64,000 bases of DNA, from positions 342,654,302 to 342,718,301 of the forward strand of contig NC_090319.1 in the NCBI RefSeq assembly GCF_040869045.1. The letters run 5' to 3'. How positions within the stretch are numbered: position 1 is the first letter of the stretch; every line of letters begins with the position of its first letter. The translations under genes and the position numbers were made by a program. Below are positions 1 through 10,636 of this stretch, piece by piece. Source of the DNA: Eurosta solidaginis (lineage: Eukaryota; Arthropoda; Insecta; Diptera; Tephritidae). The notes under the pieces are model-generated. The model was not told where the DNA came from and did not search any database. It saw only the letters and a list, made by a program, of their open reading frames with translations.

Positions 1-86
1 GGTATTTTAGTCGCCTCTTACGACAGGCATACCTACCGCGGGTATATTCTGACCCCCCTGGGGGTCCCGCTGGGGGGTCCCACAGG
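1..86 (-). repeat. GC-rich interspersed repeat, terminal fragment
   Basis: Terminal part of a GC-rich repeat that recurs at about 21361-21430, 21896-21966 and 23337-23396. The shared core is the segment containing GTCGCCTCTTACGACAGGC, followed by a G/C-rich end near CCCGCTGGGG. In complete copies (for example 21591-21966) the opposite end is (GTT)n. I therefore read the element on the minus strand, as a SINE-like unit with a (CAA)n tail. Here it abuts a LINE fragment. Confidence 0.6.
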
Positions 87-1145
87 ATGATGTCCAATCC
101 CCGCCTAATCTCATTTCTACATATCAAGGTTCCCTTCCCACCAGAAGGAGTTACAATCATTTCCTATGCCAGCGACTGCACGATTATGGCAATGGGACCT
201 GGCCCTTCAATGGATGAATTAGTTTCTGAGGTAAATAGCTATCTCCTCGCTCTTTCTAGTTTCGATCAGGATCTACATTTTGGTGAGCATGCAGCCGCAA
301 TTGTACCGAAAATCCAGAGCCGCAATAAAACGTCAAATACCTTGCTGATAGTACTTGGGGAAAATACAAAGAAACGCTCATTACCACATACAAATCAATT
401 GGCCAGCCGATTGCATGCTACGCGTCCCCTATATGGTCGCCAAGCCTAAAAACTACTCACTGGAAGAAGCTACAGGCCTGCCAAAATACTGCTCTCAGAA
501 CCGCAACGGGCTGTCTTCTTATGTCCCCAGAACACCATCTACACAGTGAGGCGAGAATACTCCCCATTAGAGAGAGAAATGAAATGCTAACCAAGCAAAC
601 CCAGAAACCTGGGAATCCCAACAGACATCTGATTGATGAGCCTACACCGACAAGGGGCTTAAGGAGGCATCTCCGTAAGCACTTTGAGGAAATACGGCAC
701 CTGAGAACTCAGCCGTATGAAACAAAAAAAACACAAGCAGGTTCTTGGTGAACTCCACAAACAGGCGTCGGACCTTTATGCCAGGAATTGGCCGGTAAAT
801 CCAGTACTCAAAGAACAGTACCCAAAACTTGCGGAAGAGAAACGCATACTCCCCAGGGAAACGCGAGTCACTCCGGCTGAACTTCGTTCTGGATACTGTA
901 ACAGGCTAAACTTCACCTATCCAGAATCAACCCCGACATACAAAATGTATGCCCCGCTTGCAATGTGTCCCCACATGACACCAACCATCTCTTTAATTGT
1001 GATAACGCCTCTAACACCCCTTTCATTATGGTCCACCCCTGTTGAAACAGCAAGTTTCCTTGGACTCCCGTTAGAGGATATTGATGACAATTTGTGATCG
1101 GTCACATCTATTGGATGCGGTGAAGCACTGCTACAACAACAACAA
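87..1145 (+). mobile_element. Non-LTR retrotransposon fragment (family A), RT to 3' end
   Basis: Decayed LINE remnant in several frames. Positions 87-449 encode the region around the reverse transcriptase catalytic box, where the usual YADD is damaged (SYASDCTIM at about 160-190). Positions 440-720 and 717-1097 encode the C-terminal region: a Cys/His-type segment and the motif LTPLSLWSTPVETASF. The element ends in a (CAA)n-like tail near 1130-1150. The same protein motifs recur in fragments at 11.5, 12.3-13.4, 19.4, 20.4-21.2, 22.5-23.6 and 35.0-36.6 kb. I judge it jockey-superfamily-like from the RT and C-terminal style. Frameshifts make it non-functional. Confidence 0.75.
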
Positions 1146-1239
1146 CAGAGGCAGCAACTGCATCACCCATCGATCCCGAGGCGTTGCTGCCAGTTGCCTT
1201 ACAGGGGCATTTATTAGTAGAAGGGAGGGAGAAGAGAGA

Positions 1240-1640
1240 AGAACACTAGAGCAATACGCCACGTTTCAGAAAATCGAAGATACTGTTTGGAGGTTATAGC
1301 AAAAGTCGCTACAGGGAAATAATAGACCTGTCGCAAAATAACCTAAGAACCCCAAGAGCTGTTCTTACAGGGCATTATAGACTGAACAGCCGTATGTAGA
1401 ACCTGGGCATACTATCGAATAACACATACCGATTTTGTAATCGACAGCAAACAGCCATATCCTCCAAGAATGCGACGCAATCTCAACACGTAGGGGTAAG
1501 TTCATGGGCTCACCATGGCCAGAGTATTCCCACATTTATTCCCTCAAGCCAAGAACACTGCTAGGGTCCATCAAGGAAGTCGACTAGGATGAGGTGCTGT
1601 GAAGGAGATGTGCAAGTCACTGTGCAATCCTCAATAAATT
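1240..1640 (+). mobile_element. LINE C-terminal fragment (family B, R1/LOA-like)
   Basis: Conceptual translation of about 1320-1500 gives the segment LRTPRAVLTGHYRLNSRM followed by CRFCN-like residues. This resembles the C-terminal zinc-knuckle region of R1/LOA-type LINEs, which have a TGHxxLNxH stretch and then CxxC. Several stops are present. An AATAAA lies near 1633. The assignment rests on motif memory. Confidence 0.45.
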
Positions 1641-1649
1641 ATCTATCTA

Positions 1650-1740
1650 CGTTCCGGTAACAAGCACCATTGTGATACTAGCCCGATCATCTCGGGAACT
1701 TTGATATGACTACAATAAACCTTCTAGGGTTTGAATATTA
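1650..1740 (-). repeat. GC-rich interspersed repeat, short fragment
   Basis: Contains the internal block with CTAGCCCGATCATCTCGGGA that recurs at about 2850, 20810, 21710 and 23150. It is a truncated copy of the (GTT)n-ended GC-rich repeat. Confidence 0.5.
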
Positions 1741-2170
1741 ATAATGACCGCAATGGGAGTCTGCTAAAATTTACCATTCTCCATGGAATGGTCGATATAT
1801 AACTTTCCGCGTTGTGAATCAGTAATGAAAAAAGCAAAATTTAATAAAATTTTAACTGGCTGTGGGTAATGAGGTGATGACGTCCTCTCTTAGCGCAATG
1901 TAATGAAATTGGCGACGCAGGGAAAACGACAAAAATCTTGTAAATCTACTGATCATAATTAATTAATTCCGCCTTTTCTATGCAGTTCTATGCATACATA
2001 CATATGTATTTTACTCTCCAAACGCTAATTAAAGAAATCAATTGGTATTTACATGAACTTCGAACTCTTTCGTATTTGCTTTCTTCAGGTGTTTATCAAC
2101 CAAAGCATGACAAATTATCACTAACAAATTCATACATGTTGTTTATATATTTAAAATAGTAGGCAATTTA
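1741..2170. other. AT-rich stretch without recognised content
   Basis: No coding potential, terminal repeats or RNA-like structure recognised. It adjoins the broken succinyl-CoA ligase exon. Confidence 0.5.
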
Positions 2171-2175
2171 CTTAC

Positions 2176-2691
2176 CCTTTCTGGTGTGATGATTCCTGGA
2201 CAATCGGGTCTGACTAGACGCGATTTATTTTGGCTTAAGACAGCGTGTTTAACGCGAACCATATCATGTTAGGGCACACCTTTGGTGAGGCAAACAATCA
2301 AAGAAATTTCTGCTTCTAATGCTTCTAGGATAGCAGCAGCAGCTCCCGGTGGCGGCATATAAATAACAGTTGCATGCGGATCAGTTGCCTTTTTTGCTTC
2401 GGCTACCTATTCAATTTTAATTCACATTACATTATCTACAATTCAATTTTTAATCAATATAAATTACCCAAGCAAATACTGGCAAACCAAGATGCGTAGT
2501 TCCACCCTTTTTTTGGGGAAATACATCCAACCAGTTTGGTACCGTATTCCAAAGTATGTTGGTTGTAGAAAGTACCTTGTTTACAGGTAAATCCTTGGCA
2601 AATAAAACGTGAATCTGCACTTAATTGTAGGTTTCCTCTTATTTTGGCATATTCAGAGCTGAATCGCACCCCGGCAGAGATGTTATCTATT
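2176..2691 (-). pseudogene. Scsalpha1: Broken succinyl-CoA ligase alpha subunit, two exons
   Basis: Minus-strand remnant of the mitochondrial succinyl-CoA synthetase alpha subunit (TCA cycle). The first exon (about 2691-2468) reads [18 protein letters not shown] then LEYGTKLVG, the CoA-binding Rossmann region. A +1 frameshift near 2510 in an A/G run scrambles the next residues, which in the shifted frame read [14 protein letters not shown] 61-nt intron follows (2467-2407, GTAAT...TAG). The second exon (2406-2176) reads [20 protein letters not shown] and continues to [12 protein letters not shown], with a TAA replacing a glutamine codon in VP*HDMVRV. It ends at a consensus GTAAGT donor at about 2175. 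The retained introns mean a DNA-level duplicate, not a retrocopy. The 5' and 3' exons were not found. Confidence 0.88.
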
Positions 2692-2754
2692 AAATTAATA
2701 TAACACTTTTTATTATTTAAAAATGCACATACGTATGAATGAAAAGCAGAAAAT

Positions 2755-2930
2755 AAAAAATGTTGTTGTTGTACCGATGACACTCCCCGTTATGGACTTT
2801 GTTGGTCCTTTGCCGGATGCAGATCGGGTACGTTCCGGGAACAAGCACCATTAAAGTACTAGCCCGACCATCTCGGGAGTTATTTATTATGACCACATGA
2901 AATCTTCTAGGCCATCCCGCTGATTCTATA
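2755..2930 (-). repeat. GC-rich interspersed repeat, partial
   Basis: Starts at a TTGTTGTTG run and continues through GGTCCTTTGCCGGATGCAGA and the block CTAGCCCGACCATCTCGGGA. Same family as the copies at 20.7, 21.6 and 23.0 kb, but missing the distal half. Confidence 0.6.
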
Positions 2931-3239
2931 TAACTTAATATTATTTTGGGCGAAAGCCGCCAAAGCAGAAAGGTGTTCTGTCATTTAGAAGTGCCTAAAC
3001 AAAGCACAAGAATTTTTCCTTTTTACACACCAGGTTAAGCGAGAGCTTGTAAGAATTTTATTAACATCTCAGTAATTATATTTTTTCTGTTTTTTTTTTT
3101 TTTTTTGGGTTAGGTTTAATGGCACGGACGTTTATCCATAAAGCCAGGTTAAATCTCAGTTGGTTATTTCTTATGATTGTTGTAAAACAAGTTTATGTGT
3201 AATGTTGGCTTCACTAATACACAATGGTAATACCAATTC

Positions 3240-3516
3240 GGCCAGAACCATGTGTAGCAGCTTGCTATTAATAATAATACTAATTAGTATTTGACTATCC
3301 GTAATTTGTAAAATGGTATTTAGATGGCACCACGCCAGGTTATATTCAAAGTCTTCGTATTTAGTGTTATATATTTTTATTTTTTTTTTTGAGATGTAAT
3401 TTCAAAGAGGCCAGAACCACGTGTAGCAGCTTGCAAATGGATGTCAATTATTGTAATTGTTCTCAAATTCTATTAAGATTGGCATTTCGATGGCACCACG
3501 CCAGGTTATATTCAAT
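3240..3516. repeat. Two-unit direct repeat, about 170-bp period
   Basis: Two diverged units (3240-3350 and 3409-3515) share GGCCAGAACCA(T/C)GTGTAGCAG at the start and GATGGCACCACGCCAGGTTA at the end. A weaker echo of CCAGGTTA lies at about 3145. No coding potential. Confidence 0.65.
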
Positions 3517-3518
3517 TT

Positions 3519-4564
3519 CCCTACAAGAACACTGACTATCATCTGATTGTCAGCAATGTCAACCTAACGATCAACGCCTCATACAAACTTTCTATCACAA
3601 ACTTAAGGGGACTTGCGCAAATGTGATGTAAACAACTGTGTACGTGTGAGTTTTTGTCTCCTTCTTATACACTAAATGGCCTACTGATTAAGTATATAGC
3701 CGTACTGCTCACTCTAACTATCAAAAAGTGTTATAAATGATAGTTTACTGTAGATATCAGTTTTGACTGTTATACTATCATAAATGACCATTGTTATATT
3801 CCGCCAAAAATGAAACAATGCTTTTTGCTTTTTATTTACTTTATTTCATTACGTTTTTAATTTTTTACGTGATAAAAGCATACGTGTTTCTTATTTGTTT
3901 AAAATAAATAGTTTTATAAGAATTCGAGTTCAAAATGTTCAATTTAAATTCAGAAAATAACAAAACAACAGAAGAGCGCTTTCCTCATGCGGAAACACAT
4001 TTAAAAATGAATCACCACTAACCACTATTATTTTTCGCGTATCAATTTTTTGAGTGCGCCCCATACATTCCGCCAGCTTTTGGTATTTTTTAATATTATT
4101 TTAGAATTTTTTTTCTTTTAGCATGGAGCTTTGAAATGCTCTCTTTTTAATTTTTTAAACTTATTTTTTATATGGTTTTCGTCGGCTGAAAATGGCGGAA
4201 TTTAAAAAATAACAAAACAACCGTGATAATCATTTGATTGTCATATGACAGTCAGTAGTGACAACATGATTAAATCGGATAATCTGTTCTCGCATACATA
4301 AAATTCCGTTAAGAATTATGTATCTGTCTCACATGCATTATGGTATCTGCTGTATGTTCTTTTGTTCTGTACCAGGTGTCCGAAGCCTTCCCAGCTTCAG
4401 TCCTTTTTCATGATTATAGGCTGTCGTTGGGAACATGCGGACACGCGTGAGCGAACAAAGGAACATACATAAATTTGAGTATCAATGTTTACGTCATCGC
4501 AGGATCAGCATTGTCAATTAAAAGTGTGAGTGTATTAGTAAAACTATCAGCGTTTCTTGTAGGG
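3519..4564. mobile_element. Miniature DNA transposon, long copy (CCCTACAAGAA termini)
   Basis: The left end CCCTACAAGAA and right end TTCTTGTAGGG are inverted repeats. The outer parts (3519-3633 and 4218-4564) are about 90 percent identical to the 455-bp copy that follows at 4575-5029. The extra 580 bp (3634-4217) has no counterpart there: it is either a nested insertion or sequence lost from the shorter copy. No transposase is visible, so it is non-autonomous. The target duplication was not resolved. Confidence 0.72.
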
Positions 4565-4574
4565 TTGTCAATTA

Positions 4575-5029
4575 CCCTACAAGAATACTGACTATCATAT
4601 GACTATCATCTGATTGTCAGCAATGTCGACCTGACGATCAGCGCCTCATACAAACTTTCTATCACAAACTTAAGGGGACTTGCGCAAATGTGATGTAAAC
4701 AACTTGATTGTCAAATGACAGTCAGTAGTGACAATATGATTAAATCGGATAAACTGTTCTCGCATACATAAGAATGAGAACTATGTATCTGTCTCACATG
4801 CATAATGGTATCTGCTGTATGTTCTTTTGTTCTGTACCAGGTGTCCGAAGCTTTCCCAGTTTGAGTCCTTTTTCATGATTATAGGCTGTCGTTGGGAACA
4901 TGCGGACATGCGTGAGCGATCAAAGGAACATACATAAATTTGAGTATCAATGTTTACGTCATCGCAGGATCAGCATTGTCAATTACAAGTGTGAGTGTAT
5001 TAGTAAAACTATCAGCGTTTCTTGTAGGG
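4575..5029. mobile_element. Miniature DNA transposon, short copy (CCCTACAAGAA termini)
   Basis: Same termini and orientation as the preceding copy and separated from it by only 10 bp. Internal blocks such as TGATTGTCAGCAATGTCGAC and TCTCACATGCATAATGGTAT align along the full length. No ORF. Confidence 0.75.
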
Positions 5030-5539
5030 TAATTAATTAATGATCACAGAAAGTGATTTTAAAATTTTTGCAATCAAAATTGCAATTTAATGTTCATAGA
5101 TATGCACATTATTGCATAGCTTTTAAAACGAGCTGCTTATTCAGCATAAAATTATAATCCGTAATTTGTTCCGTTATAATTCCTTAATTTCCAGTATATG
5201 GCCTGTTGCCATGTGCTAAACATTTTCCCGTTACGACAGTTATACGTAAATCGAGTTGGTATTATGTGGCCCATGCCAGGTTATCAATTAATTATTTAGT
5301 GATTCCAATTATATTTGTTGAAAAAGTTGATTTTGACACGAAACACGCTCCACTCACGCACAAAGCTGTGAAATTCCTTGCGATCTGGATTTGTACTCAA
5401 CCACATGTTATTAAGCCCAATTTTCCATATGGTTGAGCTGCAAGGAATTTCAGCGAACCGTTCACTACGAGATTGAAAACGCGAATGTTCTGCGTTTTAA
5501 AGTTTTCCGGAATAATTAATGAACTGTCATAAATAAACC
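5030..5539. other. AT-rich DNA, nothing recognised
   Basis: A 76-codon open frame at 5206-5436 has no recognisable domain and composition like its surroundings. Not called as a gene. Confidence 0.4.
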
Positions 5540-7417
5540 AATACAATAGTTACGTTCCATTGGGACTTGTTGCTTGAGCGAGATACGGATCGAAATTTAA
5601 CATGCAAATGCAACAACAACGTTGTGATCCTGATCATTGTTTACTATATAGTTTGGCAGCTTAAGAAGAGGTTATGTTGCGAATAGAGTGGAAGGCAGTG
5701 GACTAGGCAGTCGAATGTCATATAATGAAGGAATGGTGTTCGGAGTTTTTTCAATGTTAAAAAAAAAAAATCATAAAAGCTTTAATATAAATAAAACTAT
5801 TGTTTTAATAACAAAAAAAAAACGCCATATATATTCTGTATACATAAATTTGTAAGGATTATCTCACTTCAAAATTTGAATTAAATAATCTAAAGTTTTT
5901 TTTTGAAACTGAGTCGAGAACTGTGCGTGTGAATGTGCGAATTTTCACCGATCAGCTGTTAGTTGCGCTACTTGGTAAAATTTACAATGATCCTGATATT
6001 TATCTGGTTCAATTTCTGATCCGTATAGCAGTTCTGTTCGTTTCGTTTTCTGTAGTAGATTTTTTGACAGCTAACCACTTTTGAATTGGTAGCACTCATG
6101 GCTCAACTATATGGTTGGCTCATCACTACAGCAATAACATACCTTTGTTCACATTGCCAAAATTAGCGTGTTGGTGTTAGACGAATGGAATGGAATAAAA
6201 ACATAAAACTTGGCAGCATTTGTAAGTAGTAAGAAAATGTTGTAAATTCGTTGGTTTCTTTTTAAGTTTGCCATCTCCTTCTGACAATCCCTACTCCAGT
6301 GAAATGAAAAAAATAAAATCAGCTGGTGAGATGAGCCAACCATATAGTTGAGCCATTAGGGCCGTTCCATTGGTTTATCGAGCTCTGGCTCAAATCACAT
6401 TGGAACGATCTGGATCAACTTTATGAGAACTGGCAGCACTAATATAAAACATCTGTTTTGTTGAAAATAAGAAGAAACGTACACAAAATTTTAAGATACT
6501 GATAGAATTATTAACATTTAAATAGTTTCGCACGTAAGCAAACTATTTATTTTCCTTACATCATCTTCAAGTTGTTTACTCTTTCAGTGTTTTTGCTTTT
6601 AAATATGGCGAATTCTTTTATGTATACACAAATGTACACATATTTAGTTCAGTGCTACAATGGCTCAACTATATGGTTGACTCATCTCACCAGCTGATTT
6701 TATTTTTTTCATTTCACTGTAGTAGGGATTGTCAGAAGGAGATGGCAAACTTAAAATGAAACCAACGAATTTACAACATTTTCTTACTACATACAAATGC
6801 TGCTAAATTTTATGTTTTCATTCCATTCCATTCGACTAACAGCAACACTCTGATTTTGGCAATGTGAACAAATGTATGTTGTTGCTGTAGAGATGAACCA
6901 ACCATATAGTTGAGCCATGAGTGCTACCAACTCAAAAGTGGTTAGCTGTCAAAAAATCTACTACAGAAAACGAAACGAACAGAACTGCTTTACGGATCAG
7001 AAATTGAACCAGATAAATATCAGGATCACAACGTTGTTGTTGCATTTGCATGTTAAATTTTTATCCGTATCTCGCTAAAGTCTCAATGGAACGTAACTAT
7101 TGTAGCACTGAACTAAATACGTGTACATTTGTATATACATAAAAGATCTCGCCATATTTAAAAGAAAAAACTCTGAAAGAGTAAACAACTTGAAAATGAT
7201 GTAAGGAAAATAAATAGTTTGCTTACGTGCGGAACTATTTAAATGTTAATAATTCTATCAGTATCTTAAAATTTTGTGTACGTTTCTTCTTATTTTCTAC
7301 AAAACAGATGTTTTATATTAGTGCTGCCAGCTCTCATAAAGTTGATCCAGATCGGTCCAATGAGATTTGAGCCAGAGCCAGAGCTCGATAAACCAATGGA
7401 ACGGCCGTAATACAATA
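5540..7417. mobile_element. Nested MITE complex with 9-bp target duplication
   Basis: The outer element spans 5549-7408. It is flanked by the direct repeat AATACAATA (5540-5548 and 7409-7417) and ends in GTTACGTTCCATTGG and CCAATGGAACGGCCGT. Its left half (5549 to about 6356) and right half (about 7099-7408) are separated by a second copy of the same element in reverse orientation (about 6357-7098). A third, solitary copy at 29325-30056 shows the uninterrupted order. The 9-bp duplication is compatible with Mutator-like elements, but the superfamily is not proven. No transposase is present. Confidence 0.8.
5635..5989. mobile_element. hAT-like MITE inserted in the outer MITE
   Basis: A 355-bp insertion with ends CATTGT and ACAATG, flanked by the 8-bp direct repeat ATCCTGAT (5627-5634 and 5990-5997). 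The homologous positions near 7025-7035 (reverse strand) and 29396-29406 read straight through with a single ATCCTGAT. These are true empty sites. An 8-bp duplication and CA...TG ends fit the hAT superfamily. Confidence 0.82.
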
Positions 7418-8848
7418 AACGTATACAGTTCTGCCAAGTTTTTGTGGCATTTTGACATTTGTGGGGCTGTGCTGCCACATGTTTTATATGGCTATGCGCA
7501 ACTGTCGATGGCCGTTTTTTTTACCCGTAAACGTAAACGTATATAAGCGTGTTAAAAAACACACCTAAAGTTAAGTCTGATGGATTAAACACAATACTTT
7601 AAATGTATGAAAAAGATCTGGTGATGCCTAGCATTGTGGATAATAGTAATTTATATACATTTGTTCTCCCAATTCGATACATTTCGATCTGGATACTTCA
7701 TTCTTGGAAATATCGAGAGAAATGTATCGATATAATATCGTATCCTTTTTAAATCCCTATCAATCTGACAGTAGCCAAAAAATTGTTTAAAAATTTCAGT
7801 GGATATAATAATTTATTGGGACAATCCTATTTCTGTGATAAATTGTTCCCTCAGGGCGAGCGACAGTCGCTCTTCAGATAAATAACCCCTAAACTCCCAA
7901 AAAAAAAATTGTCACGTGCATATGAACCTTTTGCAAAATTTCAAAATATTTAGTGAACAGGATTTCGTTTCCGTCATATTTTGCAGCGAATATTGTCTCC
8001 GAGAAAACTGAGGTTTCGTCCATTTCTCTTTCAATGCCTTCTTCAGTTGTTGTATTGTTTTCATCGTTCGCTTCATGTACCATATCACGGCTCTCTTCAA
8101 ACACAGAATCCACGACATTTTCGAAGAACTCTTCAAAATTAACTTCCGCTGATTCGCTGTCGCAATTTCCCATACCGATGTAATCGTTTTAATCCGACCC
8201 GCCAAGAATCTCACAAGAAATGTAATAAATGAACAATTTTCCATTAAAATTTTTTTCCAGTTTTCAAACTTGAAAACTTTTAAATAGGTTCTTGGTTTCT
8301 CTATTTACGAACCAGTACTTCGTCATGCACAGTCGACACGTCCACTGAGGGAATTATCAACGGAAATCCCAGGAAATTTCTGTGCCAATAGATGTTTCTA
8401 TTTAGCTTTTAAAAAGATAATTTTTGTTGTGATCCACATGTAAGGCACGCGTTGACCAGAAAAGGGGTTAACCTGAATCTTTCATCTGAAGTTGGTATCA
8501 TTCTGTCCCAAAAACCAGTGGCACTTTGGAGCCAATTTTATATTTTACAAGTTTTAAATACATAGAGAAAAATCGGATATTACTATTGACCATATACCGC
8601 TAAGAAGAATACATGAAGGAACTTGTACTAAGACTTTTTATAATGAATTGCCTTTTCTTCAATTGTTGAAACACCAACTGAGGAAGTTCAAATGTAGATT
8701 CCCTGCAAAAATTGTTGGATTACGTGTTCCATTTTCTTCATGTTGGAGTACTCTAACAATACTCCTTTGCAATGCGTTTGCGGACTACCATCAGCCGGTC
8801 ATTGATCGTTTTTTAACGACCGTGATCAGGACACGTTGACGATCGAAC
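7418..8848. other. Mostly unassigned DNA
   Basis: Apart from the acidic reading frame at 7889-8173 nothing is assignable. About 7690-7740 carries ATCGATA-like words. The frame at 8600-8839 on the + strand has no recognisable motif. Confidence 0.35.
7889..8173 (-). other. Acidic 94-codon open frame, possible exon or TE relic
   Basis: Starts MGNCDSESAEVNFEEFFENV and remains strongly acidic for about 65 residues (Glu/Asp clusters, an EEGIEREMDE segment) before turning hydrophobic (VHMHVTIFFLGV). The acidic bias is unlike the Lys/Asn/Ile/Phe bias of random AT-rich frames here, so it could be a relic exon or a transposon accessory ORF. I do not recognise the family. There is no intron evidence, homologous copy in the window, or matching 3' feature. 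Confidence 0.25.
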
Positions 8849-8914
8849 AGAGTTGCCAAAAGTAAAATATTGCATACAAATAACTGATAATAAAATTTTA
8901 CTATGGCAACTCTG
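8848..8914. repeat. Short hairpin / minimal MITE
   Basis: Inverted repeat with arms CAGAGTTGCCAAAAGTAAAA and ATTTTACTATGGCAACTCTG around a roughly 25-nt loop. CAGAGTTGCC resembles hAT-type termini. No convincing target duplication was seen. Confidence 0.55.
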
Positions 8915-9745
8915 ATAAAATGCAACCGCGCACTGGTTTTATGTATACATACTATAGTATAGATAAATATTAGTTTCTTTATTCACGCAAATGCTAAATA
9001 ACATAAGAATATTCGTAGTATAAAATATAAAAGTTGTATTGCCGCTCTTCATTTACTTTCATTTTAAATTAAATCACTCCGATAATTCTTTCCGACAACA
9101 CAATTCCTCTTTAGTACTTTGGCATATGATCCTCTGTGGGTGCTCCTTGGAGTACTACAGTGAAAGTACTTTGGAATGTACTCTCACGTATGTACTCTAT
9201 GGAATACTCACAAACAAATCGAGAGTGGGATCACCTACTCCTCTCCTAGGACATCGCAATTTTAATTGGAGCACATTTTTTGTATGAATACAGATTAGAT
9301 TTGGAGCAGTCCTATACTCCCAAAGGAGTATTCCTTACACTATTTATAGAGTACTCGCGTTTTTTGAAGGGTTAGCACTTTTTCCTGCAAGCCTATTATA
9401 TGCCACATTGGCAACACTTATTTAGAACGATGACAATTTTCGGAACAGGGATGTTGAAATGTTTGTCATTTGCTTTTTTTATTATTAAATTTTTAGAACA
9501 ATTTTAATAAAAATGCTTTTTCAACTAACTTCTTTGTGCTTTATTACCATTTAAATAACGAAAAAACTGGTCATCACTGTCGATAACTAAATTTTTGTGT
9601 TGATATTTTGAAGTGGCTTTAATTAAATGCAACCATGTGATATTTGAGCGGGTTTTGTGCTTGTACGACATTTTTCATAATTGATTGGTACTAGAAAAGT
9701 ATGTGCACTCTCAGCAAAGGCTGCATTCATTTGAATGCTTATTCT
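8915..9745. other. Unassigned DNA with a GAGTACTCC-rich patch
   Basis: About 9110-9360 contains many close variants of GGAGTACT / AGTACTCC on both strands. The rest is AT-rich with no feature. Confidence 0.35.
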
Positions 9746-9956
9746 GGCCCGGTTTCACCAACTCGACTTAACTTAGTTAAGTCATATTTTTTAATTTTTC
9801 TGTTTCACCACCAAAGCTTAGCTAAGTCGCAAATTAGCCTACCTGTTAGCTGGCTTATTCTCGACTTTCAACAGTGTTGCTGTAGTACAAATTTTGAGTT
9901 GAATTAAATGGCACTATTTATACTTATTTAATTATGCAAATACAGCAACCCCGCTA

Positions 9957-10587
9957 TTGTTGACATCTGTAATTTCACTGAAGAGGCTTATTTGTATTCT
10001 CGGTGGAAAATTTGTAAAAAAATTAATGGATCTTCGAGCTTCTGGTGAAAGTGATTGCGATTTTGAAGCTCTGCAGGTAATCGTGCTTCGACGAAAAAGA
10101 AAAATTAAAGAGCGTCCTGACTTGTTTCATTATTATAACGATGGTGACTTTCGCGAACGATTTCTTATGTGCAAAGGTGCTGCTTGGTTGGTTTTTTCTT
10201 TAATGAAAGACAAAATTTATCTTGAAGCTCGGTAAGTTTACATCATATTTTATAAATGTTGCCCTAAATTACTTCTCCGTTTACAGCAACAACGCAATGC
10301 AGCCACACCAAATATTTTTCATCGCACTCCGGTTCTATGCTCCAGGATCTTTTTAGCAAATTGTGGCAGCCCTTTCCGGAGTTTCAAAAGCAAGTGCCTC
10401 ACGTGCAATTACGCTAGTTTACTACCATCTAGTATCCTTGCAACCAGATTTTGTGAAATTTCCTCAAACGAAACAGGAGCGCTTGGAAACACAGGCTGCT
10501 TTTAAAGAAAGGGCAAATTTTCCGCGTGTAATTGGGGCAATGGACTGCACCCATGTTAAAATCAATTCCCCAGGTGAATATGCGTGA
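9957..10587 (+). pseudogene. PIF/Harbinger transposase (HARBI1-like), truncated, one in-frame stop
   Basis: Two exons encode the N-terminal part of a Harbinger DDE transposase. The first has an in-frame ATG at 10026 and ends at 10231 with GTAAGT. The intron is 55 nt (10232-10286, ending TTACAG) and the second exon resumes in frame. The order of motifs is a helical N-terminal segment, IFFIALRFYAPGSF, then GVSKASASRAITLVYYHL (helix-turn-helix-like) and GAMDCTHVKINSPGEY, which holds the first catalytic Asp. A TAG at 10354-10356 interrupts the helix-turn-helix region. The frame is lost at about 10585, where LINE sequence begins, so the second Asp and the Glu are missing. It lies inside the TIRs at 9746 and 14891. 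Catalytically dead. Confidence 0.85.
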
Positions 10588-10636
10588 ATAGCAATTGGAA
10601 AACAATATCTATATTTATTTATAAACGCTTCCCAAG

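Noticed and set aside
7912..8244. 110-codon basic minus frame
   Set aside because: Overlaps the acidic frame in another phase; no motif.
9957..10587. Possible domesticated HARBI1 gene
   Set aside because: An in-frame TAG, loss of the C-terminal catalytic region and intact TIRs around it point to a dead transposon.
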